From Sphingomonas sp. Y57 (lineage in GTDB: Bacteria > Pseudomonadota > Alphaproteobacteria > Sphingomonadales > Sphingomonadaceae), in NCBI RefSeq assembly GCF_001015195.1, contig NZ_LDES01000074.1, forward strand, positions 20,219 through 84,218: 64,000 bases of DNA, read 5' to 3'. How positions within the stretch are numbered: the first letter of the stretch is position 1; each line of letters begins with the position of its first letter. A program made the translations under genes and the position numbers. Below, piece by piece: positions 46,302-55,302 of the stretch. The notes under the pieces were generated by a model. It searched no databases and was not told the DNA's origin. It was given only the letters and a program-made list of their open reading frames with translations.

Positions 46302-46868
46302 TCAGCGCCCGCCGGCGCCGAAGGTCACCCGCGGAGCGGTCTGGAGAGCCGCAACATCGTCGGCATAGCTTTCCTCCTCGCGGAAGCCGAACGGGCCGGC
46401 GACGAGGACGTTGGGGAAGGACTGGATCGAGCTGTTCAGGTCCCGCACCGTCGCGTTGTAATAGCGGCGGGCGCCGGCGAGTTCCTCCTCGATCTGCGAC
46501 AGTTCGTCCTGCAACTGGCGGAAGTTGGCATCGGCCTTCAGGTCGGGATAAGCCTCCGCGACCGCGAAGAGCTGCCCGATCATGCCGCTCATCCGTGCAT
46601 CGGCGCGGGCCGTGGCATCGACGCCCTTGGCCGAAGCGGCCTCGCCGCGCTGGGCGGTCACGGCTTCGAGCAGGCCGCGTTCATGCGCGGCATAGCCCTC
46701 GACGGTGGAGACGAGATTGGGGATCAGGTCGGCGCGACGGCGGAGTTGCACGGTGATGCCGCTCCACCCCTCGCGCACCAGCGCGCGCAGCCGGACCAGC
46801 CGGTTGTAGATAGCGACGAGCCACACGAGCAGCAGCGCCGCGACGCCGATCGAAATCCAGAGCCCCAT
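46302..46868 (-). CDS. lemA: LemA family protein
   Basis: 188 residues. One N-terminal membrane helix (WISIGVAALLLVWLVAIYN), then YNRLVRLRALVREGWSGITVQL, RRADLIPNLVSTVEGYA and ARRYYNATVRDLNSSIQSFP, the LemA helical bundle signature. Forms a two-gene unit with the DUF2207 protein. Biochemical role not known; linked in other bacteria to envelope and sensory functions. Confidence 0.93.
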   Translation of the reverse strand: MGLWISIGVAALLLVWLVAIYNRLVRLRALVREGWSGITVQLRRRADLIPNLVSTVEGYAAHERGLLEAVTAQRGEAASAKGVDATARADARMSGMIGQLFAVAEAYPDLKADANFRQLQDELSQIEEELAGARRYYNATVRDLNSSIQSFPNVLVAGPFGFREEESYADDVAALQTAPRVTFGAGGR

Positions 46869-46943
46869 ATGAACCTCCCCGAACGCGCAGGCGCCGTTGA
46901 TGCCACAGATACGGAGCCCGCGCGACCGAAGTTGCGTCCACTT

Positions 46944-47729
46944 CTATCGCGGCTTTCGGAACCGATAGAGGAAGCGATCCGTCCTGCCGCGTACCGCGGG
47001 ATCGAACACCAGCTTCTCATGGTCGTCGGCCGGATTGGCGAGCAGCGGGCTCTCGGCCTCCAGGGTGAAGCCGGCAGCCGCGAAGTCGGCCTTCACCACG
47101 GCGGGGTCGATGCGGTGGAGCTTCTCGACGATTGCGCGGGTGTCGCCGGCCGGCCCGGCATGGTCGATCACGCCCACCACGCCGCCGGGCTTCACCGCCG
47201 CGTAGAGTTGCTTGAGGAAAGCCTGCGGATCGGTGCGCGGGATGCCATATTTGGCCGATTCCCAGTAGAGGTCATGGTAGTTGAGGTTGATCATCACTGC
47301 ATCGAAGCGGCGGTCACCGGCCGTGAAGCCCTCGAACGGATAGCGGACGAAATCGATGTCGGAGCGCCGTGCGGTCAGAGCCTTCCACACCTTCTGCTCT
47401 TCCGGATCATTGTAGAACTGAGCCGGCTCGAACGCGGTCACCTTGCCGCGCGGGCCAACCGCATTGGCCATGATCTCCGCCCAGTAACCCGATCCGGTCA
47501 TGATATCGGCAGCGGCCATGCCGGGTTTAAGGCCGAGGAAGGCGAGCACTTCCGCAGGCTTGCGGCCGGCGTCAAGCGCTACTGCGTCGGCGGGCCGGCC
47601 AGGCGCCGCTATCGCCCTCTGGAGATAGGCAGGTTCCTTCGCCGGGGCGACGGCAAGGACGGGGCCCGGAGCCGCCGCGGCGATCAGCGCGGTGCCCGCG
47701 AAAAACGGAAAGATCGATCGACGATACAT
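46944..47729 (-). CDS. Exported SAM-dependent methyltransferase-like protein
   Basis: 261 residues. Signal peptide (MYRRSIFPFFAGTALIAAAA to about 26), then a methyltransferase-type fold: VLAFLGLKPGMAAADIMTGSGYWAEIMANAVG in two parts, KVTAFEPAQFYND and FDAVMINLNYHDLYW, with VKPGGVVGVIDH. The glycine motif is DIMTGSGYW rather than DxGxGxG. An exported protein with this fold is odd because SAM is cytoplasmic; relatives are common in sphingomonads. The ATG at 47729 has GGGAGAG upstream. Confidence 0.85.
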   Translation of the reverse strand: MYRRSIFPFFAGTALIAAAAPGPVLAVAPAKEPAYLQRAIAAPGRPADAVALDAGRKPAEVLAFLGLKPGMAAADIMTGSGYWAEIMANAVGPRGKVTAFEPAQFYNDPEEQKVWKALTARRSDIDFVRYPFEGFTAGDRRFDAVMINLNYHDLYWESAKYGIPRTDPQAFLKQLYAAVKPGGVVGVIDHAGPAGDTRAIVEKLHRIDPAVVKADFAAAGFTLEAESPLLANPADDHEKLVFDPAVRGRTDRFLYRFRKPR

Positions 47730-47936
47730 GGCATTCTCTCCCTTGTACCGGCGGAAACTGAACCCGCGGGCGCGCCCGCTCAAGCGGGGTCCATGTCGAT
47801 CATCGACGGTGCAGGGCGTTGATCGAAAGGCCGGCACCCGGCGCACCCGGAACAGGCGCCCCGGGACGATCGTTTCACCGCGCCGGCCTTCCATAAGGAG
47901 AACCTGTCGGCCGGTCCTTTTAGGAAGGATGAGACA

Positions 47937-48368
47937 ATGACACGATCGATCTCCATCACCGGCGTGGCGGCCATCGCCGGCGCCATGCTTCTCGGCGCAG
48001 CCACCCCAGCCTTCGCACAGGACGGCGAGGAACTGGTCGTCACCGGCCGCTACGGCACGGTGCCGGATAGTGTCCGGAGCCTCTCCCAGACGGTGAGCTA
48101 TGCCGATCTGGACCTGAGCACCAGGGATGGCCGGGCCGAGTTCCGCCACCGGCTCAAGCTCACCGCCCGCTATCTGTGTGAGAAGCTGGGCGAAAGCGGC
48201 ACCAGCACGCCGATCGCACCATCCTGCCAGGATGCCGCGGTGAAGGACGCGCTGAACCGCGCCGGTACGATCGAGGAAAGCTTCGCGCCGCGTGGCACCG
48301 CCTGGGTTGCAGCGCCGAGGTGGCATGCGCCCTATCCGGACGATTGGTACAGCCGCTATCCGGACTGA
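47937..48368 (+). CDS. UrcA family protein
   Basis: 143 residues. Signal peptide ending in ATPAFAQ, then ELVVTGRYGTVPDSVRSLSQTVSYADLDLSTRDGR in two parts, a C..C pair (YLCEKLGES, APSCQDAAVKDAL) and a Tyr/Trp-rich tail. UrcA proteins are small periplasmic proteins of unknown role found mainly in Sphingomonadales, supporting the taxonomic call. Divergent from the methyltransferase-like gene across 207 bases. Confidence 0.88.
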   Translation: MTRSISITGVAAIAGAMLLGAATPAFAQDGEELVVTGRYGTVPDSVRSLSQTVSYADLDLSTRDGRAEFRHRLKLTARYLCEKLGESGTSTPIAPSCQDAAVKDALNRAGTIEESFAPRGTAWVAAPRWHAPYPDDWYSRYPD

Positions 48369-48377
48369 GGGCCGCGA

Positions 48378-49724
48378 TCAGGCGGGAAAGCGCCAATCGA
48401 CACGGAAACCTCCGTCGACATTGACGAAAGCGAGGGTCGACCGATGCAGCCGTGCGATCGTGTCGACGAGGCTGAGGCCGAGGCCGATCCCCGCTCCCGT
48501 CCCGTCCTTCGCGCGGTAGAAACGTTCGGTCACGTGCGGCAGGTCATTCTCGGCGATACCGGGTCCGCTGTCATGCACCGAGATCAGCAGCGCGGCCTTC
48601 TCGGCCTGCCCGGCGAGCACGATCTCCCCGCCTCCCGGCGTATATTTGATCGCGTTGTCGAGCAGGTTGGCGACGGCCTGGAAGACCAGGTCGCGGTCGC
48701 AGCGTAGCACCAGTCCAGCCTGGACGAAGGTCGACAGCATGATGCTGCGCTCCTCGGTTTCCGGACGATAGAAGTCGGCCACGTCCTCGAGCAGGGCAGT
48801 GAGATCGACGGGCGCCATCTCTATCTCGCGACTCCCGGTCTCGAGCCGCGCGATGCGCAGCACCGTGTCGAAGATCGATCCCAGCCGCTCGGCCTCGGCC
48901 AGCGCCTCGGCAACTCTCGGTGTATCCCCTTCGTCCGACGCAAGCGCATCCTCAAGGCTGGCGCGCAGACGGGCGAGCGGCGTGCGCATCTCGTGCGCGA
49001 CGCTGTCCGAGACGCGGCGTACGGATTCCATCGAATGCTCGATCCGGTGAAGCATGGCATTGAGCGTCTCCGCCAGCCGGTCGAACTCGTCGCCGCTACC
49101 GTCCACGGAAACGCGCTTCGACATATCGCCGGCCATCACGCTGCGCGCGGTGGTCGCGACCCGATCGACCCGGCGGCCGATCGCGCGGCTCATCAGCAGT
49201 CCACCGAGCAGCGCCAGCAGCACCGCCGCCGCCGCGACGAAGGATGCACCCGATGCGAGCGCCCGTTCCCGTTCCGTAATATTGTCTATGTCTCGACCGA
49301 CAATCAGCCGGGCGCCGTCGTCGAAGCGACGATCCAATGCGAGCGCCTCGAAGTCGTGCTCGTCCCCATCCACGGGAATATCGGCCTCGATCCTGCCCCA
49401 GCCGTTAAAGACCGCGCGCGGCCAGCTCGGCAGATTGGCAGTGACGATCCGCCCATCGCGGTCGATGAAGGCGTGGAAAGCCTTGTAGCGATCCGGGGCG
49501 GCATCCCGCGCGCGCAACTGCCGGACCAGAGCCGCCTCCCCGTCGACGATATAGACATTGGCGAGCGCTTCCGCTTCGCGCCGGACGACCTGCTCGGCCT
49601 CCCGCAGCGGGACGCGGACGACGACGGCATAATAGGCGCCGACCAGCAATAGCAGCGATCCGACGAACAGCACCGCGTAGGTGAGCGCGAGGCGGAAGGA
49701 CAGGCTGGCGAAGACCTGCTTCAC
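48378..49724 (-). CDS. Sensor histidine kinase with HAMP domain
   Basis: 448 residues. Two membrane helices (about 9-30 and 155-180) flank a periplasmic sensor of about 125 residues; HAMP follows (RRVDRVATTARSVMAGDMSKRV), then the phosphoacceptor VAHEMRTPLARLRASL, and the ATPase N, G1 and G2 boxes VANLLDNAIKYT, HDSGPGIAENDL and GAGIGLGLSLV. The start is a GTG at 49724 overlapping the response regulator stop (GTGA). Partner of the OmpR-type regulator upstream; the signal is not evident. Confidence 0.94.
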   Translation of the reverse strand: MKQVFASLSFRLALTYAVLFVGSLLLLVGAYYAVVVRVPLREAEQVVRREAEALANVYIVDGEAALVRQLRARDAAPDRYKAFHAFIDRDGRIVTANLPSWPRAVFNGWGRIEADIPVDGDEHDFEALALDRRFDDGARLIVGRDIDNITERERALASGASFVAAAAVLLALLGGLLMSRAIGRRVDRVATTARSVMAGDMSKRVSVDGSGDEFDRLAETLNAMLHRIEHSMESVRRVSDSVAHEMRTPLARLRASLEDALASDEGDTPRVAEALAEAERLGSIFDTVLRIARLETGSREIEMAPVDLTALLEDVADFYRPETEERSIMLSTFVQAGLVLRCDRDLVFQAVANLLDNAIKYTPGGGEIVLAGQAEKAALLISVHDSGPGIAENDLPHVTERFYRAKDGTGAGIGLGLSLVDTIARLHRSTLAFVNVDGGFRVDWRFPA

Positions 49725-50398
49725 GCGGCCGGGCGCACGACATAGCCGGTGCCGCGTACCGTCTCGATCAGCGGCGTATCGAAGCCGCGGTCGAGTTTCT
49801 GCCGGAGACGGCTGACATGCTGATCGATGATGTTGGTCTGCGGATCGAAATTATAGTCCCAGACATGTTCGAGCAGCATCGAGCGGGTGACGACCCGCCC
49901 GGCACTACGCACCAGATATTCGAGGATACGGAACTCGCGCTGCGTCAGGTCGATCCGGCGCCCGGCGCGGGTCACGGTGCGACCGAGCAGGTCGATCGAC
50001 AGGTCCCCGCTACGCAGTTCGGTCACCTCGGCGATCGCGGGCCCACGCCGGCCGAGAGCCTCGACCCGGGCAACCAGCTCCGACAGCGCGAAGGGCTTGG
50101 GCAGATAATCGTCGCCTCCTGCCCGCAAACCGCGAATCCGCTCGTCGACGTCACCCAAAGCGCTGAGGATCAGCACCGGCGTCGCATCGCCGGTGGCACG
50201 GATCGTATGAAGAATCTTCAAGCCGTCGACCTGCGGGAGCATGCGATCGAGAATGATCACGTCGAAGCTTTCGGCGGCCGCGCGGAGCAGCCCTTCCCGC
50301 CCGTCGGCCGCCATCTCGACGATATGGCTCGCCTCGCGCAACCCCTTGCCGACATGGTCGGCGACGCGGGGATCGTCTTCGATCAGGAGGACGTGCAT
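49721..50398 (-). CDS. OmpR/PhoB-type response regulator
   Basis: 225 residues. Receiver domain with EDDPRVADHVGKGL, the phosphorylated Asp in FDVIILDRMLPQVDG and the switch region LILSALGDVDERI; winged-helix output domain with RSGDLSIDLLGRTVTRAG, LTQREFRILEYLVR and NIIDQHVSRLRQKLDRG. Second gene of a PepSY-regulator-kinase operon. The likely target is its own operon; no operator was identified. Confidence 0.95.
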   Translation of the reverse strand: MHVLLIEDDPRVADHVGKGLREASHIVEMAADGREGLLRAAAESFDVIILDRMLPQVDGLKILHTIRATGDATPVLILSALGDVDERIRGLRAGGDDYLPKPFALSELVARVEALGRRGPAIAEVTELRSGDLSIDLLGRTVTRAGRRIDLTQREFRILEYLVRSAGRVVTRSMLLEHVWDYNFDPQTNIIDQHVSRLRQKLDRGFDTPLIETVRGTGYVVRPAA

Positions 50399-50428
50399 GA
50401 CCCCGCTATATCGTCTCTTCCGCGCATC

Positions 50429-50941
50429 TCAATCATCATAGGCCCGTTCGATCCGCTGCCCGGTCGCGGCATCGATCAGGACTCTGCCGACACCCGCGGC
50501 GGTCGCCAGCTCGATCTCGTAGATGCCGCGTCCCTTGCGAATCTCGAACTCTACCTCCTTGACCTCGCCCCGACTGTGGCGCTCGAGCGCGACGAGGTGG
50601 TCGCTCAGCGGGGCGGCCTTCCCGCCGCTCTGCAGCCTGTCCTTGTCGAACCAGCTGCGCAGCCAGTTCTCCGCCCGGGGTTTCACCGCCGAGACGAGCT
50701 TGCCCGTCCGCGCATCCACGCGCGCGCGGTGCAGCACATGGCCGCGCACGAGGTCGATCTCATAAACCAGCCGGCCGCCGCTAGTCTCCAGCTCGCCCTC
50801 GATCGCCCGCGCGGACAGGCTGCGTTCCGCGACGCCGATCGCGCGGCTCAGGCCGATAAGCTCCTGCGCGGCGGCCGGAACCGCTACCCCTGCAAGCGCC
50901 CCCGCCGCCGCCAGACCGCACAGCCATCGAAACATCGTCAT
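50429..50941 (-). CDS. PepSY domain periplasmic protein
   Basis: 170 residues. Signal peptide (LCGLAAAGALAGVAVPAAAQ), then two PepSY-like repeats: AIGVAERSLSARAIEGELE with VYEIDLVRGHVLHRARVDARTGKL, and VALERHSRGEVKEVEFEIRKGRGIYEIELA with VLIDAATGQRIE, each written here in parts. First gene of the two-component operon (30-base gap). PepSY proteins beside two-component genes often serve in envelope stress or metal sensing; the role here is inferred. Confidence 0.85.
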   Translation of the reverse strand: MTMFRWLCGLAAAGALAGVAVPAAAQELIGLSRAIGVAERSLSARAIEGELETSGGRLVYEIDLVRGHVLHRARVDARTGKLVSAVKPRAENWLRSWFDKDRLQSGGKAAPLSDHLVALERHSRGEVKEVEFEIRKGRGIYEIELATAAGVGRVLIDAATGQRIERAYDD

Positions 50942-50959
50942 TCTCCTTGAACCATGGGA

Positions 50960-52198
50960 TCAGCGCGGTCGCGCACCGATCAAACCTGCGATCGCGGCGG
51001 CCGCCCGCCGCGAGTGGCTCTCGCCGTCCCGAAGATCGAAGGTATCAGCGAAGGCGCGGCGCTGTTCGGCCGCATAATCGCCATGGCGCGCGATCGCCTG
51101 GTCGAGGCCTGCGATCAGCATTTCCGGTCCATCGATCACCGGACCGAAATGCCAGTGCGCATAGTCGGGATCGTCCTGCCAGCCATGGCCGTTGCTGTTG
51201 ACGAACAGCGCCGGCCGCGGGGTGCGCAGGAACTCGTAAACCTGGCTGCTGACGTCGCCGACATAAATGTCGGCGAGCGTGGTGTAACTCATGTCGATCG
51301 AGCGATGGCTGCCGAGATCGACATGGACGCCAAGGCATCCGGCATAGGGGGCGAGCGCTGCCGCTACCGCTGCCCGGCTGCGCCGGCTGTCGCAAAGACG
51401 GATATGCGGCGCGACGATCAGGTTGAAACGACCGTCACGCACGATCCTGTCGACGATTTCGACGCCATGGCGCGGCCAGGAACCCAGCTTCATCGAGAAA
51501 TGCGGGTTATAGAGGACGATCGGGCGGTCGTCGGCGAACGGCGTCCAGTGCGGATCGCGCAGCCGGTCGATCGCTTCGAACTTGGGATAGCCGACCACGG
51601 CGTGCGCATCCGGCCGGATCAGTCCTTCGGCCAGCATGCGACGGCGCTGCTTCTCGCCCGCGATCAGCGCGAAATCGAACCGGGCGATACGCCGGTCGAA
51701 GCCCGCGGCACGATCTCCGGCGCCATGATCGACATGGATCAGGCGGGGCCGCACGACGCCGAAGCGGCGCATGATCGTAGAGGTCCGTTCGGGCAGCGCG
51801 ATCGCGTCATAGCGGTTAAGCCGTCGGCGCACGGCCGCCAGGGTCAGGAGCTTGGGCGGCACGGCGCTGTGCATAAGGTCCGCCATGCGATGGAGCAGCC
51901 GCGACCCGATCCGATCGAAACGGAGCAGACGGTGGCTGTCGCCACATGTCAGCGCGCGGGCGAGGTCGAGATGCGTCGCCGATGCCGACAATATGTCGAC
52001 CTCGACCTGCCAATCCAGCGCGAGCGCCTCGGCGGTGGTGATGCCATGCAGGATCTGGTGCGCCTGGGCGTTGAACAGGAAGGCGACGCGCGGCAACGCC
52101 ACGTCTGCCGACCGACCCAATCGCGCCCTGTCGTCGCCCGCCTGATTGGCCGACACGGGACCGATCCCGGACCGCGCGACCATGAGCTGACCTGCCAA
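50960..52198 (-). CDS. CDP-glycerol glycerophosphotransferase-like GT-B protein
   Basis: 412 residues from a TTG at 52198 that has GAGGAG seven bases upstream; an ATG at 52183 is the alternative. Pattern fits the TagB/TagF family: LIHVDHGAGDRAAGF, VVGYPKFEAIDRL, RPIVLYNPHFSMKLGSW and the strongly typical DMSYTTLADIYVGDVSSQ followed by VYEFLRTPRPALFVNS. Family members polymerise glycerol phosphate or make related phosphodiester glycans. No tagD-like CDP-glycerol synthase is in the window, so this is an orphan outside the main polysaccharide locus. Confidence 0.78.
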   Translation of the reverse strand: MAGQLMVARSGIGPVSANQAGDDRARLGRSADVALPRVAFLFNAQAHQILHGITTAEALALDWQVEVDILSASATHLDLARALTCGDSHRLLRFDRIGSRLLHRMADLMHSAVPPKLLTLAAVRRRLNRYDAIALPERTSTIMRRFGVVRPRLIHVDHGAGDRAAGFDRRIARFDFALIAGEKQRRRMLAEGLIRPDAHAVVGYPKFEAIDRLRDPHWTPFADDRPIVLYNPHFSMKLGSWPRHGVEIVDRIVRDGRFNLIVAPHIRLCDSRRSRAAVAAALAPYAGCLGVHVDLGSHRSIDMSYTTLADIYVGDVSSQVYEFLRTPRPALFVNSNGHGWQDDPDYAHWHFGPVIDGPEMLIAGLDQAIARHGDYAAEQRRAFADTFDLRDGESHSRRAAAAIAGLIGARPR

Positions 52199-52291
52199 AC
52201 CCGATCTCCTCGTTTAACCAGGAGGCGGATAGCGGGCAGGCTTATAGACCGGATGGCGCCAAGATTTGATTTTCGCAATGTGCCGGCGCGA

Positions 52292-53725
52292 TCACTCCCA
52301 GCCGAGGCCGAGCGCCTTTTCGAGGGCGATGAAGTCGGTCGTCATCTGCGCCTTGGCCTGGATCAGCGCCTGATCGGCCGCGATGCGCTGCCGTTCGGCA
52401 TCAAGCAACTCGATCCGCGTCGCGGTGCCGGCGTCGAAGCGCTGGCGTACCAGTGTCGCGCTGGTGTCGGCCGAAGCCTTGCTGCGCGCGGCGGTGACCA
52501 CTGCCTGGCGCCGCGCGCCGTAACGGGACAAGGCATCCTCCGCATCACGGAGCGCGGCGAGGACCGCCGACCGATATTGGGCTGCGGCCTCGTCGCGTGC
52601 GCCCTCCGCCTGACCGACCCGCGCGGCGTTGCGGCCGAAGTCCAGGAAGTTCCAGCTGAGCTGCGGCACCGCCACCGCCGCCAGCTTGTCGGGATCGATC
52701 ACGTCGCCGACGCTGGTGCCGCCGAGGCCGATCAATCCGAGGAAGCTGAGGCGCGGGAAGGCGGCCGCCTTGGCGACGCCGATCTTCGCGGTCGAGGCGG
52801 CGAGCTTACGCTCGGCCGCCCGCACGTCGGGGCGTCGCTGGAGCAACGCGGCGGGATCGCCGACGGCCACTTCGGCAGGAGGCAGCGGGACCGCGCCCGG
52901 ATCGGCCAACAGGCCATCGAGCGCTCCCGGTACCTCTCCAATCAAGGTCGCGAGCGCATTGCGATAGGCGTCATATTCGGCGCTGAGCGGCAGCACCGCC
53001 GCGTTGGACTGCTCGACCTGGCTCCGCTGCCGTTCGACGTCCAGGGTAGAGGCCGCGCCCCGATCGCGCCGCTGTGCAGTGAGCTCGAAGATGGCACGCT
53101 GCTTCTCAGCCGATTCGCGGGCAAGTGCCAGCCGGTGCTGGCGATCGCGCAGCGCGACATAGGCCTGGGCCACTTCAGCGGCGAGGCTCACCCGGGCGTC
53201 GGCGAGATTGGCCTCTGCCGCGCCCAGCGAAGCGCGCGCCGCCTCCAGATTGCGCCGCTGGCCGCCGAACAGGTCGATCTCCCAGCTCGCATCGAAGCCG
53301 ACGTTGTAGAAGTTGAGCGATTCCTCGTCCCCGCCCGTGCCGCCGCCGCCGTTCCCGTTAGAGGAACCGAGGTCCACACCGGGCACGCGGGCGTGGACAT
53401 AGACGGCCGACGCGTTCGCCTTGGGCAGGGAATTGGCGCGCTCCAGGCCAAGCGCCGCGCGCGCCTGGTTGAGACGTGCCTGCGCGATCGCGACGCTGGG
53501 ACTACCCGCCAGCGCGCGCCGTTCAAGTTCGTCGAGCACCGGATCGCCCAGGGCGGTCCACCATTCCGCCGCGGCGGGCGCCTGCGGGGTGGCATCGCCG
53601 TCGCCGCGCGCGAACGCGGCGGGAGGCGTCGCGGCCCCTGCCGAGACGGGGCCGTCATAATCGGGCCCGACCGTGCAGCCGGCCAGCAAGGTCATCGGCA
53701 CCAGCCAGAGGGGAAAACGCATCAT
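52292..53725 (-). CDS. Outer-membrane efflux lipoprotein (NodT/OprM family)
   Basis: 477 residues. Lipobox LLAGC with Cys17 followed by TVGPDY, then WWTALGDPVLDELERRALAGSP and two TolC-type coiled-coil repeats (QARLNQARAALGLERAN; RQRFDAGTATRIELLDAERQ). Forms the outer-membrane duct for the EmrA-EmrB genes just upstream. Start at 53725 (ATGATG, either Met) with GAGG nearby, five bases after the emrB stop. Confidence 0.93.
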   Translation of the reverse strand: MMRFPLWLVPMTLLAGCTVGPDYDGPVSAGAATPPAAFARGDGDATPQAPAAAEWWTALGDPVLDELERRALAGSPSVAIAQARLNQARAALGLERANSLPKANASAVYVHARVPGVDLGSSNGNGGGGTGGDEESLNFYNVGFDASWEIDLFGGQRRNLEAARASLGAAEANLADARVSLAAEVAQAYVALRDRQHRLALARESAEKQRAIFELTAQRRDRGAASTLDVERQRSQVEQSNAAVLPLSAEYDAYRNALATLIGEVPGALDGLLADPGAVPLPPAEVAVGDPAALLQRRPDVRAAERKLAASTAKIGVAKAAAFPRLSFLGLIGLGGTSVGDVIDPDKLAAVAVPQLSWNFLDFGRNAARVGQAEGARDEAAAQYRSAVLAALRDAEDALSRYGARRQAVVTAARSKASADTSATLVRQRFDAGTATRIELLDAERQRIAADQALIQAKAQMTTDFIALEKALGLGWE

Positions 53726-53730
53726 CAACC

Positions 53731-55302
53731 TCAATGCATCGCGATGGACTGCCCCTTGGGCAGCGGTCGGAGGAGCAGGACAAGCGGCATCACGCAGAGG
53801 ATGCCAACCGTCATCAGCCAGAAGATATCGTTGAAGGTCATCACCAAGGCATCGCGCTGGATCGTGCCGGCCAGGGTGCGCATTGCCGCCTCCGCGTCGC
53901 CAAGCGCATGGGTCAGCCCGGCCAGATAATCCTGGACACCCCCGGAATTGGCGTTGAGCGTTTCCTCTATGCGACGGTTGTGGAGCCATTGCCGCTGGTC
54001 CTGGACGATCGCGATACCGGCGAGCGCGAAGGATCCACCGAGGTTGCGCATCGCGTTGAACAGGCCCGCCGCATCGCCAGCATCCTCCGCACTGACCGAG
54101 GCGATCGCCGCCTGGTTGAGGAACAGGAAGGCCATGATCGTGCCGACGCCGCGCAGAAGCTGGCTGTCGACGAAGGCGGAACCGTCCGACTGCGCGCTGA
54201 GCGCGGTGTCGATGCCGCAGCTGGTCGCCATGATCGCGAGACCGATGCCCACCGCGATGCGGATGTCGACATAGCGGATCAGCAAGGGCGTGAAAGGCAT
54301 AAGCAGCAGGCTGGGAATGCCGGAGATCAGCACGATCTTACCCGCCTGAAGCGCGTTATAGCCGGCGATCGCGGAAAGGAACTGGGGGATCACGTAGGAA
54401 GTCCCGTACAGCATCATGCCGATCACGATCGCCATGACCGCGACGGCGCCGAACTGACGATCAAGCAGGAGCCGCAGCTTGATCACCGGTCGCCTTGCGA
54501 TGAACTGCCCCGCCAGCAGCGAGATGAAGCCGAAGGCCGCGATGATCGAAACCTGCACGATCACCTCGCTCTCGAACCATTGCTCGCGCTGCCCTTCCTC
54601 AAGCACCACGGTCAGACCACCGAGGCCGAGCGCCAACCCCGCGATGCCGAGCCAGTCGGCATGGAGCAGCTCGCTCAACCGCGCCTTCTGGTGCGGCATC
54701 GTCAGCAGCAGCAGCGCGATCAGCAGGATACCGATCGGCAAATTGAGGAAGAAGGCATAGTGCCAGCTGATATTTTCAGTGAGCCAGCCGCCGATCAGCG
54801 GCCCCAGCACCGGGCCGAGGATCGCGGTCACGCCGAACAGCGCGTTGCCAACGGGCTGCTGCTCGCGCGGCAGGCGGGTGGCAATGATCGTCATCGCCGT
54901 GGGGATCAGGGCGCCGCCGGTGAAGCCCTGCCCCACCCGGCCGATGATCATCGCCGTCAGATTGGTGGAAAAGCCGCACATCATCGAGAAGCCGGTGAAC
55001 AGCGTGGCTGCCACGATCAGCAGGGTGCGGAGGCCCAGGACGCGTTCGAGCCAGGCGGACAAGGGAATGATGACGATCTCGGCAACCAGATAGGATGTCG
55101 CGATCCACGTGCCTTCGGTGCCGCTCGCACCGATTTCCCCCTGGATGGTGGGCAGCGAGGAGTTGACGATCGAGATATCGAGCGTCGCCATCATCGCACC
55201 GAGACTGCCGGCGATCACCGCCAGCCAGGCGCTGGCGTCCGCGCGCTGCGCAGGCGCACCCGCCGCCGGAGCCGTGCGGCCGTCAGCGGCGGCCGCGCTC
55301 AT
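53731..55302 (-). CDS. emrB: DHA2-family MFS efflux permease (EmrB type)
   Basis: 523 residues with 14 predicted membrane segments. Family marks: LAVIAGSLGAMMATLDISIVN in two pieces, SLPTIQGEIGASGTEGTWIATSYL region with WIATSYLVAEIV, and GRVGQGFTGGALIPTAMT (motif C-like). Drug/proton antiporter working with a membrane-fusion protein and outer-membrane duct. ATGA overlap with emrA. Substrates cannot be told from sequence. Confidence 0.93.
   Translation of the reverse strand: MSAAAADGRTAPAAGAPAQRADASAWLAVIAGSLGAMMATLDISIVNSSLPTIQGEIGASGTEGTWIATSYLVAEIVIIPLSAWLERVLGLRTLLIVAATLFTGFSMMCGFSTNLTAMIIGRVGQGFTGGALIPTAMTIIATRLPREQQPVGNALFGVTAILGPVLGPLIGGWLTENISWHYAFFLNLPIGILLIALLLLTMPHQKARLSELLHADWLGIAGLALGLGGLTVVLEEGQREQWFESEVIVQVSIIAAFGFISLLAGQFIARRPVIKLRLLLDRQFGAVAVMAIVIGMMLYGTSYVIPQFLSAIAGYNALQAGKIVLISGIPSLLLMPFTPLLIRYVDIRIAVGIGLAIMATSCGIDTALSAQSDGSAFVDSQLLRGVGTIMAFLFLNQAAIASVSAEDAGDAAGLFNAMRNLGGSFALAGIAIVQDQRQWLHNRRIEETLNANSGGVQDYLAGLTHALGDAEAAMRTLAGTIQRDALVMTFNDIFWLMTVGILCVMPLVLLLRPLPKGQSIAMH

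Noticed and set aside
44521-46368. 615-codon plus-strand open frame opposite the DUF2207 gene
   Set aside because: Arg/Ala/Gly-rich antisense translation with no domain, while the minus strand has signal peptide and membrane helices.
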